DNA of 41,445 nucleotides, taken from Vibrio anguillarum (GTDB lineage Bacteria; Pseudomonadota; Gammaproteobacteria; Enterobacterales; Vibrionaceae). The notes beneath the pieces were generated by a model. It saw nothing but the letters and a program-made list of their open reading frames with translations. It made no database searches and had not been told where the DNA came from. This document shows, one piece after another, positions 1 to 9,305 of the stretch. Within the stretch, counting starts at the first letter, position 1. Each line of letters opens with the position of its first letter. The stretch is from NCBI RefSeq assembly GCF_001989995.2, contig NZ_JAHGUP010000074.1, positions 1 through 41,445 of the forward strand, written 5' to 3'. The position numbers were made by a program, and so were the translations under genes.

Positions 1-82
1 CGGTGAAGAGCCCGGTTTTGAAAATCAGACGAACCCCACTTTGGCTCTCATTACCTTGATTAAGGCTCCAAACATCAGATAT

Positions 83-112
83 TAAAAAGCCCCAGTCTTT
101 CGACCGAGGCTT
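83..112 (-). terminator. Rho-independent terminator in repeat unit 1
   Basis: On the minus strand an AAGCCTCGGTC arm pairs with GACTGGGGCTT around a short GAAA-type loop, followed by a T-run. It is the distal of two tandem terminators of the tRNA operon. Confidence 0.75.
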
Positions 113-205
113 ATTAAGATGGCCGGTGAAGAGCCCGGTTTTGAAGATCAGGCGAACCCTACTTTGGCTCTCATTACCTTGATTAAGGCTCCAAACATCA
201 GATAT

Positions 206-235
206 TAAAAAGCCCCAGTCTTTCGACTGAGGCTT
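206..235 (-). terminator. Rho-independent terminator in repeat unit 2, first after tRNA-Pro
   Basis: The same hairpin as in the neighbouring unit (AAGCCTCAGTC / GACTGGGGCTT, then TTTTT on the minus strand). It lies just beyond the last tRNA and is the expected main stop for the tRNA transcript. Confidence 0.8.
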
Positions 236-242
236 ATTAAGG

Positions 243-319
<77 letters not shown>

Positions 320-375
320 ATATATCTCTTTCTTCTCGATTTTCACCAAGAACGGAAACCGAAGTTACCGAATAA

Positions 376-452
376 TGGGGTGGCTAACGAGACTTGAACT
401 CGCGACAACCGGAATCACAATCCGGGGCTCTACCAACTGAGCTATAGCCACC
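376..452 (-). tRNA. tRNA-His (GUG)
   Basis: A 77-nt gene including the extra 5' G (position 452) typical of tRNA-His and an encoded CCA. The anticodon loop reads TTGTGAT, giving anticodon GUG. It is separated from the downstream tRNA-Pro by 56 nt. Its body is identical to the copy at 752-828. Confidence 0.97.
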
Positions 453-526
453 ATCAAACTTTGCAATAACCGCTTGCTTGCCGTTATTTTTCTTTTCATT
501 TTTAACCAATGAGAAGAAAAGAAAAG

Positions 527-603
<77 letters not shown>

Positions 604-666
604 ATACAAATTCATTTTTTGGAATAAACGAGAGAAAACTCTCTGCTCCGCTATTCCTAACATCAT

Positions 667-695
667 GATGCACTATCAAACTAGTCTATTCATCG
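667..695 (-). pseudogene. Decayed 5' fragment of a third tRNA-Pro
   Basis: The 29 nt line up without gaps with the acceptor/D-arm part of tRNA-Pro at 291-319, with scattered transition-type changes. The fragment lies exactly as far from its following tRNA-His (57 nt, 695 to 752) as the intact gene does (319 to 376), and the spacer between them is also clearly homologous. The 3' half of this tRNA copy is gone. It cannot fold as a tRNA. Confidence 0.75.
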
Positions 696-751
696 ATGTA
701 AATCTTTTTTCTCGACTTTCACCAAGAAAGGAAACCGAAGTTACCAAATAA

Positions 752-828
752 TGGGGTGGCTAACGAGACTTGAACTCGCGACAACCGGAATCACAATCCG
801 GGGCTCTACCAACTGAGCTATAGCCACC
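752..828 (-). tRNA. tRNA-His (GUG), second copy
   Basis: A 77-nt gene with the extra 5' G, encoded CCA and anticodon GUG, with the same body as the copy at 376-452. It lies second in the operon after tRNA-Arg. Confidence 0.97.
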
Positions 829-870
829 ACTGTTTTGCCAATTTGCTACTTATTTACATAAGCATCCGGA

Positions 871-947
<77 letters not shown>

Positions 948-968
948 ATGCCCTATCGGCGGAGTGGA

Positions 969-997
969 ATAATACGGAGTTCACACTAGGGCGTCTA
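969..997 (-). promoter_or_regulatory. Candidate promoter of the tRNA operon
   Basis: On the minus strand TAGACG (992-997) is followed after 17 nt by TATTAT (969-974), then a G+C-rich stretch before tRNA-Arg, as in stringently controlled stable-RNA promoters. The match is by eye only. Confidence 0.5.
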
Positions 998-1103
998 GTA
1001 CTTTTTCAACTTTTTTTATCGTTTGACGCCTTTTTCATCAGATAACCATTATTACCTCTATAATAAGGATGTGACTCACCCCTTGAAGATCGCAACTTGT
1101 TGT

Positions 1104-1131
1104 TTATTGCAACAACTTATCGGGATATAAT
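1104..1131 (+). promoter_or_regulatory. Candidate promoter of cytochrome c5
   Basis: A perfect TATAAT lies at 1126-1131, with a weak TTATTG-like -35 box 16 nt upstream. It sits about 115 nt before the chosen start codon. A second TATAAT at 1059-1064 has no good -35 box. Confidence 0.35.
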
Positions 1132-1245
1132 CACCCAATATTTACATTGATTTAACAGCTTGAATGGCTTTTAAATCAGCCACACTCTAAATCTAAGTAT
1201 AAATAGGTAAGCATGAACTTACCTTTGGAATATAAAGTGAGTTTA

Positions 1246-1653
1246 ATGGATATGTCTCGACGAATCATAAGCGTGTTATTCGCTGCTTTAACCTTTTCTA
1301 GTGTTGCATTGGCAACCAGCCAAGCTGAATACGATGCCATTGCTGATCGCATTAAACCTGTAGGTGATGTTTACTTAGCGGGTAGTGAACCCGTTGCGGC
1401 AGAGCCGACAGGCCCTCGTGATGGCGCGCAAGTTTATGGTACATTCTGTATCGCTTGCCACTCTACAGGCATCAGTGGCGCACCTAAAATTGGCAATGCC
1501 GAAGAGTGGGCTCCACGTATCGCCCAAGGTAAAGATGTATTGAAAAATCATGCACTGCAAGGCTTTAATGCCATGCCAGCTAAAGGAACCTGTATGGATT
1601 GCTCTGACGACGAAATCGTTGCCGCCATTGAGCATATGATTGCAGGTCTTTAA
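1246..1653 (+). CDS. Cytochrome c5 family monohaem protein, periplasmic
   Basis: A small electron carrier secreted through the Sec system. The start at 1246 (or 1252) gives a normal signal peptide with basic residues, a hydrophobic stretch and a VALA-type cleavage site near residue 24. The frame is open back to an ATG at 1213, but that start would put a polar extension before the signal. The haem site CIACH is at about residues 68-72. The family's later Met ligand (AMPAKG) and a CMDC disulfide pair follow, as is typical of c5 cytochromes. The partner oxidase or reductase cannot be told from context. The gene runs convergent with rep and shares a terminator with it. Confidence 0.88.
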   Translation: MDMSRRIISVLFAALTFSSVALATSQAEYDAIADRIKPVGDVYLAGSEPVAAEPTGPRDGAQVYGTFCIACHSTGISGAPKIGNAEEWAPRIAQGKDVLKNHALQGFNAMPAKGTCMDCSDDEIVAAIEHMIAGL

Positions 1654-1669
1654 TACATTAACCCCTATA

Positions 1670-1710
1670 AAACAAAGGTTTGGCTTTAATTCCAAACCTT
1701 TGTTTTTATT
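1670..1710. terminator. Bidirectional terminator between cytochrome c5 and rep
   Basis: A long stem (AAACAAAGGTTTGG / CCAAACCTTTGTTT) has A/T runs on both sides, so it can stop both converging transcripts. Confidence 0.85.
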
Positions 1711-1722
1711 ATTTTTTAAGCA

Positions 1723-3741
1723 CTATTTCTTAAACATGGCAGCGCGCAAATTAGCAATATGACTTTGTCCTTTCGCCATTCGCTCTTCTTGACTTACTGG
1801 CTTTTTGCTCTGTTCCCACTCAACATCGTCAAAGGGTAATTCATCCAAAAAGCGACTTTGTGTGGGTTTAAGCAGTTCCCCGTATTGACGACGTTCTTTA
1901 CACATAGTGAAAGTCAGTTCTCGCTGCGCGCGAGTTATCCCGACATACATCAAACGACGTTCTTCTTCGACGTTGTCCTCATCGATACTGGTTTGATGAG
2001 GAAGAATACCCTCTTCAGTGCCAATCAAATAAACGTAAGGAAATTCAAGGCCTTTCGATGCATGCAGTGTCATCAACTGAACGGCATCACTCTCATCCTC
2101 TTCTTCACTTCGCTCCATCATGTCGCGTAGGGTTAAGCGCTGTACAACTTCTTTGAGTGATTTTTCTTGTTGGTCATAGTTGTCACCTTCAAGGTCGGCC
2201 ACAATCCAAGAATAGAGATCAGAGACGTTTTTCATACGCATTTCGGCCGCTTTGGGGCTGGAAGAGGTTTCATACAGCCAATCTTCATAATGAATATCTC
2301 GGACTAACGATCGCACCGCTTCAACGGTATTGCCTCGTTCAGCTTGATCTGAGATAGCCACTAACCATTGCGTAAACTGACGCAAGTTGTCGAGCCCTCT
2401 TCCAGACAAATGATGCTCTAAGCCAAGTTCAAAACTGGCCGAAAACAAGCTTTTGCCACGCATATTGGCGTAACTACCCAATTTCTCTAACGTGACTGGG
2501 CCAATTTCTCGTTTTGGCGTGTTCACAATGCGTAAAAAAGCATTGTCATCGTCAGGATTCACCAACACTTTGAGGTAAGCCATGATGTCTTTAATTTCGG
2601 CTCTGGCAAAAAATGACGTTCCACCGGATAACTTATAAGGCACGCGGTTTTGCAGCAGCGATTTTTCAATTAAGCGTGACTGATGATTACCGCGGTACAA
2701 TATCGCGTAATCACGATATTCGGTGCGATTGAGAAATTTATGCGCAATCAGTTCACCAGTGACTCGCTCCGCTTCATGATCTTCATTTTTCGCCAGCAGA
2801 ACTTTGAGTTTTTCACCCTCAGGGATCTCAGAAAAAAGCGTTTTCTCATACACGTGTGGGTTGTTGGCAATCAGAATATTGGCCGCTCTCAAAATACGGC
2901 TGGTTGAACGGTAGTTCTGCTCAAGCTTAATCAGTTTAAGATTTGGGTAATCTTGCCCCAGCAACACGAGGTTTTGCGGTTTCGCCCCTCGCCAAGAATA
3001 GATGGATTGATCATCATCACCCACCACGGTTAAACGGCCACGTTCTCCAACCAACAGTTTCACTAACTCATATTGACTGGTATTGGTATCTTGATATTCA
3101 TCCACCAGCAAGTAGCGAATGCGGTTTTGCCAACGCTGACGAACTTCGGCGTTGTTTTGCAATAACAGCACCGGCATTAAAATAAGATCATCAAAATCGA
3201 GCGCGTTATACGCTTTCATTTGCTTTTGATAAAGATCGAAGCAGTAAGCGAACAGCTGTTGTTGTTCACCTTGAGCAAAACCTTTCGCTTGCTCTGGCGT
3301 CAACATGTCGTTCTTCCAGTTGGAGATGGTGCTGAGCAATTGGCGCAGCAGATCTTTATCGCCCTCGAGCTGTTTCTCTGTCAACTCTTTGAGCAGCGCA
3401 AGCTGATCTTGGTCGTCAAACAGAGAGAACCCCGCTTTCAAGCCCAAAAATTTATATTCCCGACGAATAATATTGAGGCCTAAAGTATGAAATGTGGAAA
3501 CGAGCAGCCCTTTTGACTCAGCTTTTCCAAGCGTTTGTGCTACCCGCGCCTTCATTTCTCGAGCGGCTTTGTTAGTAAATGTAACGGCAGCAATGTTGCG
3601 CGCTTTATAATCACACTGTTGAACCAAGTAAGCGATCTTGTTGGTAATTACGCGCGTTTTACCCGAGCCAGCCCCCGCCAATACTAGACATGGGCCCGAT
3701 ACATATTTGACGGCTTCGTCTTGTCTTGGATTCAGCTTCAT
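1723..3741 (-). CDS. rep: ATP-dependent DNA helicase Rep (SF1A)
   Basis: A 3'-5' superfamily 1 helicase that clears proteins ahead of the replication fork and helps restart. The 672 aa match the E. coli Rep length (673) and its sequence nearly end to end. Visible motifs are Walker A GAGSGKT at residues 23-29 (Lys28), FTNKAAREM (motif Ia), VDEYQDT near 214 (motif II), [13 protein letters not shown] (motif III), QNYRS (motif IV), [12 protein letters not shown] (motif V) and VGITRAQ (motif VI). The lack of the long UvrD C-terminus and the closeness to Rep over the first 100 residues separate it from UvrD. It is a single gene with a weak ribosome site. Confidence 0.97.
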   Translation of the reverse strand: MKLNPRQDEAVKYVSGPCLVLAGAGSGKTRVITNKIAYLVQQCDYKARNIAAVTFTNKAAREMKARVAQTLGKAESKGLLVSTFHTLGLNIIRREYKFLGLKAGFSLFDDQDQLALLKELTEKQLEGDKDLLRQLLSTISNWKNDMLTPEQAKGFAQGEQQQLFAYCFDLYQKQMKAYNALDFDDLILMPVLLLQNNAEVRQRWQNRIRYLLVDEYQDTNTSQYELVKLLVGERGRLTVVGDDDQSIYSWRGAKPQNLVLLGQDYPNLKLIKLEQNYRSTSRILRAANILIANNPHVYEKTLFSEIPEGEKLKVLLAKNEDHEAERVTGELIAHKFLNRTEYRDYAILYRGNHQSRLIEKSLLQNRVPYKLSGGTSFFARAEIKDIMAYLKVLVNPDDDNAFLRIVNTPKREIGPVTLEKLGSYANMRGKSLFSASFELGLEHHLSGRGLDNLRQFTQWLVAISDQAERGNTVEAVRSLVRDIHYEDWLYETSSSPKAAEMRMKNVSDLYSWIVADLEGDNYDQQEKSLKEVVQRLTLRDMMERSEEEDESDAVQLMTLHASKGLEFPYVYLIGTEEGILPHQTSIDEDNVEEERRLMYVGITRAQRELTFTMCKERRQYGELLKPTQSRFLDELPFDDVEWEQSKKPVSQEERMAKGQSHIANLRAAMFKK

Positions 3742-3835
3742 GAGGTACTCGTATCACTTTTATTTGGGCCGTCTATGATAATGCCGCGCTTTACTGATTA
3801 CTACGTCATTCACCATAAGATTTTTGTCATTTTAC

Positions 3836-3847
3836 TACACTAGTGTA
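3836..3847. promoter_or_regulatory. Perfect 12-bp palindrome upstream of vexR
   Basis: TACACTAGTGTA lies directly before the -35 region of the vexR promoter. It is distinct from the TetR-type operator at 3878-3895. The binding protein is unknown. Confidence 0.4.
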
Positions 3848-3878
3848 TTGCATAAGGGGCTATAGTTTGGTCTATAAT
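3848..3878 (+). promoter_or_regulatory. Promoter of the vexRAB-type operon
   Basis: A perfect -10 box TATAAT lies at 3873-3878, with TTGCAT at 3848-3853 as -35 at a long 19-nt spacing. The operator palindrome begins on the last base of the -10 box, so repressor binding would block RNA polymerase. Confidence 0.65.
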
Positions 3879-3895
3879 GAATGAACGTTCATTCA
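3878..3895. promoter_or_regulatory. TetR-family operator, perfect 18-bp palindrome
   Basis: TGAATGAACGTTCATTCA is a perfect inverted repeat of the kind bound by AcrR/TetR-type repressors. It covers the expected transcription start of the operon and includes the first in-frame ATG of the vexR frame (3881), which is therefore not the likely start codon. Confidence 0.8.
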
Positions 3896-3910
3896 CTGTG
3901 GGATGTCAGC

Positions 3911-4492
3911 ATGTCTAACTGTATTCACGTGGATAAGTACCAGCAGATATTGGTGGCCGCTGAAAAGCTGATCGCTGAATCTGGATTTCAAGGCTTATCG
4001 ATGCACAAATTAGCCAAAGAAGCCGGTGTCGCAACGGGAACAATTTACCGTTACTTTGATGACAAAGATCATCTTCTCGTGACAGTTCGCTTACACGTTT
4101 GTCAGCACATTGCTGACGCGGTGCAAGCCAATATTGATGATGAGATGCCTTTGAAAGAACGCTTTAAAATGATGTGGCTTAATATCTGGGAATTAGCACA
4201 ATCAAGCAGTGCAACACTCAGCAACCGAGTTCAATATGAATCATTGCCAACAACAATCAGTTGCAATGTTAAGGAACTTGAGCGAAAAATGTTTGCCAAA
4301 GTGGATTTACTATTTGATCAAGGTAAAGAGCAGGGATTATTCAAGCCGTTGGATAACCAGATTTTGTCTGCTTTAAGCTTCGAAACAACGGTCGCCCTTG
4401 CCCGTAAAAAAGCGATGGAATGTTATCAACTGGATGACAGCGCACTCAGTGCTGTGATTGACGCCAGTTGGGATGCAATTACTCAACACTAA
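3911..4492 (+). CDS. vexR: TetR/AcrR-family regulator of the downstream RND pump (VexR-like)
   Basis: A ligand-responsive DNA-binding protein, expected to control its own operon. The N-terminal helix-turn-helix is clear (LSMHKLAKEAGVATGTIYRYF, about residues 29-49). The rest is the variable ligand-binding and dimer part. I chose the ATG at 3911 because the earlier in-frame ATG (3881) lies inside the operator and at the likely transcription start, so a message starting there would have no room for a ribosome site. That gives 193 aa, a normal family length. It is 18 nt from the membrane fusion gene. The locus order matches V. cholerae vexRAB, which is the basis of the name. Confidence 0.85.
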   Translation: MSNCIHVDKYQQILVAAEKLIAESGFQGLSMHKLAKEAGVATGTIYRYFDDKDHLLVTVRLHVCQHIADAVQANIDDEMPLKERFKMMWLNIWELAQSSSATLSNRVQYESLPTTISCNVKELERKMFAKVDLLFDQGKEQGLFKPLDNQILSALSFETTVALARKKAMECYQLDDSALSAVIDASWDAITQH

Positions 4493-4510
4493 CTTGGAGT
4501 TCTGACTAGA

Positions 4511-5617
4511 ATGAAAAAGTGGACATTCTTTATGTTACTTATCGCCTTCATACTGTTTGGTAGCGTGATAGGTTTTAATCTGTTTAAACAACAAAAAATT
4601 GCCGAATTCATGGCCAACCGTCCTGAACCTGAATTTCCAGTGACAGTGACTGATGTAACTCCTGTTGATTGGATCCCAGTGATTGAAGCGATTGGTTTTA
4701 TTGAACCCAATCAAGGCGTGACACTGACATCTGAAACCAGCGGCGTGATCGATAAGATTTCATTTGAATCAGGGACACAAGTTGAGGAAGACCAACCTTT
4801 AGTTTTACTTGATTCTGCGGTTGAGAAAGCTAATTTAAAAAGCTCACAAGCTCGCCTACCTGCTGCAAAAGCGAAATACGAACGCTATAAAGGTCTATTC
4901 GCTAAAGGGTCGATTTCAAAAGAAGCTTATGATGAAGCCGAAGCAAACTACTACTCTTTGTCTGCAGATATTGAAAGTTTAAAAGCTTCCATTGATCGTC
5001 GTGAAATCAAAGCTCCCTTTGCTGGTGTGGTGGGTATCCGTAATGTGTATTTAGGCCAATACCTACAGCCAGGCACCGATATTGTTCGCTTGGAAGATAC
5101 CAGTGTAATGCGTCTGCGCTTTACCGTTCCACAAACGGATATTTCACGTATTTCATTAGGCCAGCAAGTAGATATTTTTATCGATGCTTATCCTAATGCA
5201 GCGTTTACAGGATCCATTACTGCGATTGAGCCTGCCGTTAGCGTTCAAAGTGGTTTAATCCAAGTGCAAGCCGATATTCCAAATAGTGACGGTAAACTAC
5301 GCAGCGGTATGTTTGCTCGTGCCAACATCATCCTGCCGAAATTAGAAAACCAAGTCACGCTTCCTCAAACCGCCATTACCTTCACCCTGTATGGTGATAA
5401 TGTTTACGTGTTGAAAGAAGAAGATGGCGTTAAACGAGTAGAGCAGCGCGTTGTAAAAGTAGGTGAACGCAAAGGTGCTGTGGCGCATATTTTAGAGGGC
5501 GTACAAGATGGAGACATCGTGGTCACTTCAGGTCAAGTGCGCTTAAGTAACCATTCGAAAGTTCGGGTAGTCGAAAGTAATGCGACTACACCACCTGCTG
5601 AAACACCGATGCTGTAA
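4511..5617 (+). CDS. vexA: RND efflux membrane fusion protein (VexA-like)
   Basis: The periplasmic adaptor linking the RND pump to an outer-membrane channel. The 368 aa carry an N-terminal hydrophobic anchor (residues 5-24) without a lipobox Cys. A lipoyl/barrel-sandwich half follows (GVTLTSETSGVIDKISF), then an alpha-hairpin (ARLPAAKAKYERYKGLFAKG), the second lipoyl half (IKAPFAGVVGIRNVYLGQYL), and beta-barrel and membrane-proximal domains. It belongs to the MdtA/MexH-like group more than AcrA. A GGAG lies before the start. No TolC-type gene is in the operon, so the channel must be encoded elsewhere. Confidence 0.9.
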   Translation: MKKWTFFMLLIAFILFGSVIGFNLFKQQKIAEFMANRPEPEFPVTVTDVTPVDWIPVIEAIGFIEPNQGVTLTSETSGVIDKISFESGTQVEEDQPLVLLDSAVEKANLKSSQARLPAAKAKYERYKGLFAKGSISKEAYDEAEANYYSLSADIESLKASIDRREIKAPFAGVVGIRNVYLGQYLQPGTDIVRLEDTSVMRLRFTVPQTDISRISLGQQVDIFIDAYPNAAFTGSITAIEPAVSVQSGLIQVQADIPNSDGKLRSGMFARANIILPKLENQVTLPQTAITFTLYGDNVYVLKEEDGVKRVEQRVVKVGERKGAVAHILEGVQDGDIVVTSGQVRLSNHSKVRVVESNATTPPAETPML

Positions 5618-5628
5618 TTGGAGGAATC

Positions 5629-8600
5629 ATGCGTTTTACTGATGTTTTTATAAAACGTCCAGTGCTCGCGGTATCGATCAGCTTTTTGATAGCTCTGCTT
5701 GGTTTTCAAGCTATTTTCAAAATGCAGGTTCGTGAATACCCTGAAATGACGAATACCGTTGTTACAGTGAGTACAGGCTATTACGGTGCAAGTGCCGACT
5801 TAATCCAAGGTTTTATCACTCAACCTTTGGAACAAGCAGTCGCACAAGCCGACAACATTGATTATATGACTTCTTCTTCGGTATTGGGTAAATCAACGAT
5901 TACCGTAACGATGAAGCTCAATACCGATCCCAACGCTGCACTTTCAGATGTGTTAGCAAAAACGAACTCGGTACGCTCACAGCTTCCTAAAGAGGCCGAA
6001 GATCCGACGGTAACTATGTCTACCGGCTCAACCACCGCGGTGCTGTATATTGGTTTCACTAGTGATGAACTTAGTTCAAGCCAAATTACTGACTATCTTG
6101 AGCGTGTATTTAACCCTCAAATATTCACCGTCAACGGCGTCTCTAAGATTGACTTGTATGGTGGCATGAAATACGCCCTTCGTATTTGGCTTGATCCAGC
6201 AAAAATGGCAGGACTACAGCTCACTGCGGGCGATGTGATGAACGTGCTGAATGCCAACAACTATCAATCAGCAACAGGACAAGCCACTGGCGAATTCGTG
6301 CTGTATAACGGTAGTGCCGATACGCAAGTGTCAAATGTCGATGAGCTGAAAAACCTGGTGGTTAAAACGGGCGACGGCAATGTTATTCGCCTAGGTGATA
6401 TTGCAAACGTCACGCTAGAAAAAAGCCATGATGTTTACCGCGCAAGTGCAAACGGCCGAGAAGCGGTTGTAGCAGCCATCAACGCAGCACCTAGCGCAAA
6501 CCCAATCAACATTGCTCAAGATGTGCTGGATCTGTTACCGCAGTTAAAGCGTAATCTACCAAGTAACATCGAAATGAACGTGATGTATGACTCCACGGTG
6601 GCGATCAATGAATCGATCCACGAGGTCATAAAAACCATCGCTGAAGCCGCCTTGATCGTACTTGTCGTCATTACTCTATTCCTAGGCTCTTTACGTGCCG
6701 TTATCATCCCGATTGTTACCATTCCACTCTCCTTAGTTGGTGTTGCTATGGTAATGCAGGGAATGGGCTTCTCATGGAACTTGATGACACTGCTAGCGAT
6801 GGTATTGGCTATCGGCCTTGTGGTGGATGATGCAATCGTTGTACTAGAAAACGTTGACCGCCACATTAAGCTGGGTGAATCACCATTTCGTGCCGCGATT
6901 ATTGGTACTCGTGAAATCGCCGTTCCGGTAATTGCGATGACGCTGACACTGGGCGCCGTTTATGCACCGATAGCGATGATGGGTGGCATAACAGGCTCAC
7001 TCTTTAAAGAGTTTGCACTCACACTGGCTGGTGCTGTATTTGTTTCAGGTATTGTTGCACTGACACTTTCACCCATGATGTGTTCTAAAATGCTTAAAGC
7101 GCACGAAGAGCCCAACAAGTTTGAACAAAAAGTGCATGGATTACTTGATTCAATGAGTAATCGCTACGCGAAATTACTCGAGAAAGTAATGCAGCGCCGT
7201 CCTGTCGTGATTGCCTTTGCGGTGATCGTGTTTGCCAGCCTGCCTATGCTGTTCAAATTCATTCCAAGTGAGCTTGCCCCTTCTGAAGATAAAGGCGTGG
7301 TCATGTTAATTGGTACGGGTTCTTCGAATGCGAACTTGGACTATTTACAAAACACCATGAATGACGTGAATACGATTCTGTCTGAACAGCCAGAAGTTCA
7401 GTTTGCTCAAGTCTTTACCGGTGTTCCAAGCTCCAACCAAGCGTTTGGTATTGCCTCTATGGTGCCTTGGAGTGAACGCCAGGCAAGCCAAGCTGAGGTT
7501 GCCACTCGAGTCGGCACCTTAGTGCAAGATATTCCAGGCATGGCCGTGACGGCCTTCCAAATGCCCGAACTTCCCGGCGCAGGCTCTGGATTGCCAATTC
7601 AATTTGTCATCACTACACCCAATAGCTTTGAAAGTTTGTTCGCTATTGCCACTGAAGTGCTAACAGAAGTGAAAGCAAGCCCGATGTTTGTGTACTCCGA
7701 TTTAGACCTCAATTACGATTCTGCGACGATGAAAATCAATATCGACAAAGATAAAGCTGGGGTTTATGGCATCACGATGAAGGATATTGGCACGACATTA
7801 GGGACCATGATGGCGGATGGCTATGTCAACCGCATCGATCTCAATGGCCGCTCTTATGAAGTGATCCCGCAGGTTGAACGTAAATATCGCCTCAACCCTG
7901 AATCGATGAATCACTACTTTGTGCGTGCCGTTGACGGAAAAATGATCCCATTGGGGAGCCTAATTACCATTGATGTGATTGCAGAGCCACGCTCACTGCC
8001 GCACTTTAACCAGCTAAACTCGGCAACCGTCGGAAGTGTACCGGGCCCAGGAGTTGCAATGGGTGATGCGATTACGTGGTTTGAGGATGTTGCCGCAACT
8101 AAACTGCCCGCAGGCTACAACCACGATTATATGGGTGAAGCACGTCAATACGTGACTGAGGGAAGCGCACTCTACGCAACCTTTGGTTTGGCACTCGCCA
8201 TCATCTTCTTGGTACTGGCGATTCAATTTGAGTCGTTAAAAGATCCATTGGTTATCATGGTATCTGTTCCTCTCGCCATTTGCGGAGCATTAATTGCCCT
8301 GGCTTGGGGCGCAGCAACCATGAACATCTACTCGCAAGTAGGGTTGATTACACTGGTTGGTCTTATCACCAAGCACGGTATTCTTATTTGTGAAGTGGCG
8401 AAAGAAGAGCAGCTATACCATAACAAGTCTCGCATCGAAGCGGTGATGGAGGCAGCCAAAGTGCGTCTTCGCCCAATTCTAATGACGACAGCAGCGATGA
8501 TTGCAGGTTTGATCCCGTTGATGTACGCAACGGGTGCAGGTGCAGCTCAGCGCTTTAGTATTGGTATTGTGATTGTGGCAGGTCTTGCGATTGGTACACT

Positions 8601-8751
8601 ATTTACGCTATTCGTACTGCCTGTAATTTACAGCTATCTAGCCGAAAAACATAAACCACTGCCTGTGTTTGTTGAGGATAAAGACCTCGAAAAGCTAGCC
8701 AGAGTTGACGAGGCCAAAGCAGCACAACGCCGACTCGCTGAAAATAAATAA
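5629..8751 (+). CDS. vexB: RND multidrug efflux transporter, HAE-1 family (VexB-like)
   Basis: A proton-driven inner-membrane pump, the trimeric engine of the tripartite efflux system. The 1040 aa show the usual plan of 12 membrane helices and two large periplasmic loops. The proton-relay acidic pair in TM4 is visible (GLVVDDAIVV, Asp400-Asp401), as is the TM10 lysine (GLITKHGIL, Lys915), so it is an intact pump. The start has a strong GGAGGA ribosome site 11 nt after the vexA stop. In V. cholerae the related VexAB exports bile salts, detergents and antibiotics. The substrates here are inferred. Confidence 0.93.
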   Translation: MRFTDVFIKRPVLAVSISFLIALLGFQAIFKMQVREYPEMTNTVVTVSTGYYGASADLIQGFITQPLEQAVAQADNIDYMTSSSVLGKSTITVTMKLNTDPNAALSDVLAKTNSVRSQLPKEAEDPTVTMSTGSTTAVLYIGFTSDELSSSQITDYLERVFNPQIFTVNGVSKIDLYGGMKYALRIWLDPAKMAGLQLTAGDVMNVLNANNYQSATGQATGEFVLYNGSADTQVSNVDELKNLVVKTGDGNVIRLGDIANVTLEKSHDVYRASANGREAVVAAINAAPSANPINIAQDVLDLLPQLKRNLPSNIEMNVMYDSTVAINESIHEVIKTIAEAALIVLVVITLFLGSLRAVIIPIVTIPLSLVGVAMVMQGMGFSWNLMTLLAMVLAIGLVVDDAIVVLENVDRHIKLGESPFRAAIIGTREIAVPVIAMTLTLGAVYAPIAMMGGITGSLFKEFALTLAGAVFVSGIVALTLSPMMCSKMLKAHEEPNKFEQKVHGLLDSMSNRYAKLLEKVMQRRPVVIAFAVIVFASLPMLFKFIPSELAPSEDKGVVMLIGTGSSNANLDYLQNTMNDVNTILSEQPEVQFAQVFTGVPSSNQAFGIASMVPWSERQASQAEVATRVGTLVQDIPGMAVTAFQMPELPGAGSGLPIQFVITTPNSFESLFAIATEVLTEVKASPMFVYSDLDLNYDSATMKINIDKDKAGVYGITMKDIGTTLGTMMADGYVNRIDLNGRSYEVIPQVERKYRLNPESMNHYFVRAVDGKMIPLGSLITIDVIAEPRSLPHFNQLNSATVGSVPGPGVAMGDAITWFEDVAATKLPAGYNHDYMGEARQYVTEGSALYATFGLALAIIFLVLAIQFESLKDPLVIMVSVPLAICGALIALAWGAATMNIYSQVGLITLVGLITKHGILICEVAKEEQLYHNKSRIEAVMEAAKVRLRPILMTTAAMIAGLIPLMYATGAGAAQRFSIGIVIVAGLAIGTLFTLFVLPVIYSYLAEKHKPLPVFVEDKDLEKLARVDEAKAAQRRLAENK

Positions 8752-8774
8752 CACCATATAATTAAGACTGCTTC

Positions 8775-8803
8775 AAAAAAGGCCACCTCAGTGGCCTTTT
8801 TCT
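8775..8803 (+). terminator. Terminator of the vexRAB-type operon
   Basis: A GGCCAC/GTGGCC stem with a CTCA loop is flanked by A6 and T5 runs, 24 nt after the vexB stop. Confidence 0.88.
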
Positions 8804-8873
8804 TACCTTGAATAACGACATTCTCAGCTCAATTGCTTAGAATGGAGACAAACTGACAGGAGTGTAAGCCGCT

Positions 8874-9125
8874 ATGTTTGACCCTAAAAAACTTGAGCAA
8901 ATTGCCAAACAAATTCACGATTCAATGCCTCAACCCGTAAAAGATTTGGGTGCCGACGTTGATCAAAAAATTCGCCAAGTGATCCAAGGCCAATTAAATA
9001 AATTGGACGTGGTGAGCCGTGAAGAATTTGATGTACAGACTCAAGTATTGATGCGTACTCGCCAAAAGCTCACTGAAATGGAGCAAAAATTGGCCGAGTT
9101 AGAAGCGAAAATCACCGCCAAATAA
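8874..9125 (+). CDS. ubiK: Ubiquinone biosynthesis accessory factor UbiK (YqiC)
   Basis: A small accessory factor that works with UbiJ in the soluble ubiquinone-synthesis complex. The 83 aa begin [14 protein letters not shown], as in the YqiC/BMFP family. The C-terminal half is a charged heptad-type coiled coil (about residues 45-83) that trimerises in relatives. It is monocistronic, with an AGGAG ribosome site and its own terminator. ubiJ, its partner, lies in the ubiEJB operon further along this window. Confidence 0.93.
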   Translation: MFDPKKLEQIAKQIHDSMPQPVKDLGADVDQKIRQVIQGQLNKLDVVSREEFDVQTQVLMRTRQKLTEMEQKLAELEAKITAK

Positions 9126-9158
9126 TATTGCCCGGTTGAGATAAAAATTTCCCAATAA

Positions 9159-9192
9159 AAAAGGCTTGGTCAACGGCGACCAAGCCTTTTGT
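9159..9192 (+). terminator. Terminator of ubiK
   Basis: AAAAGGCTTGGT pairs with ACCAAGCCTTTT, followed by GTTTT on the plus strand. The A-run before the stem also makes it usable from the other strand. Confidence 0.85.
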
Positions 9193-9252
9193 TTTATATT
9201 GTGTTTGCTTTTGTATTTATTCTCTCCAGTCAACGTCATCATTCTCGTCATT

Positions 9253-9281
9253 CAAAAGGGGCGAACTCTCGGCCCCTTCTT
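9253..9281 (-). terminator. Terminator of ilvC
   Basis: On the minus strand a GGGGC/GCCCC stem with a GAGAGTTC-type loop ends in CCCCTTTTG, about 25 nt after the ilvC stop. Confidence 0.65.
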
Positions 9282-9305
9282 AACCACCGGAAGGTTAATT
9301 AGCCT

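Noticed and set aside
1858..3483. Several plus-strand frames of 66-90 codons opposite rep.
   Set aside because: They are antisense shadows of a strongly conserved helicase gene and have no ribosome sites.
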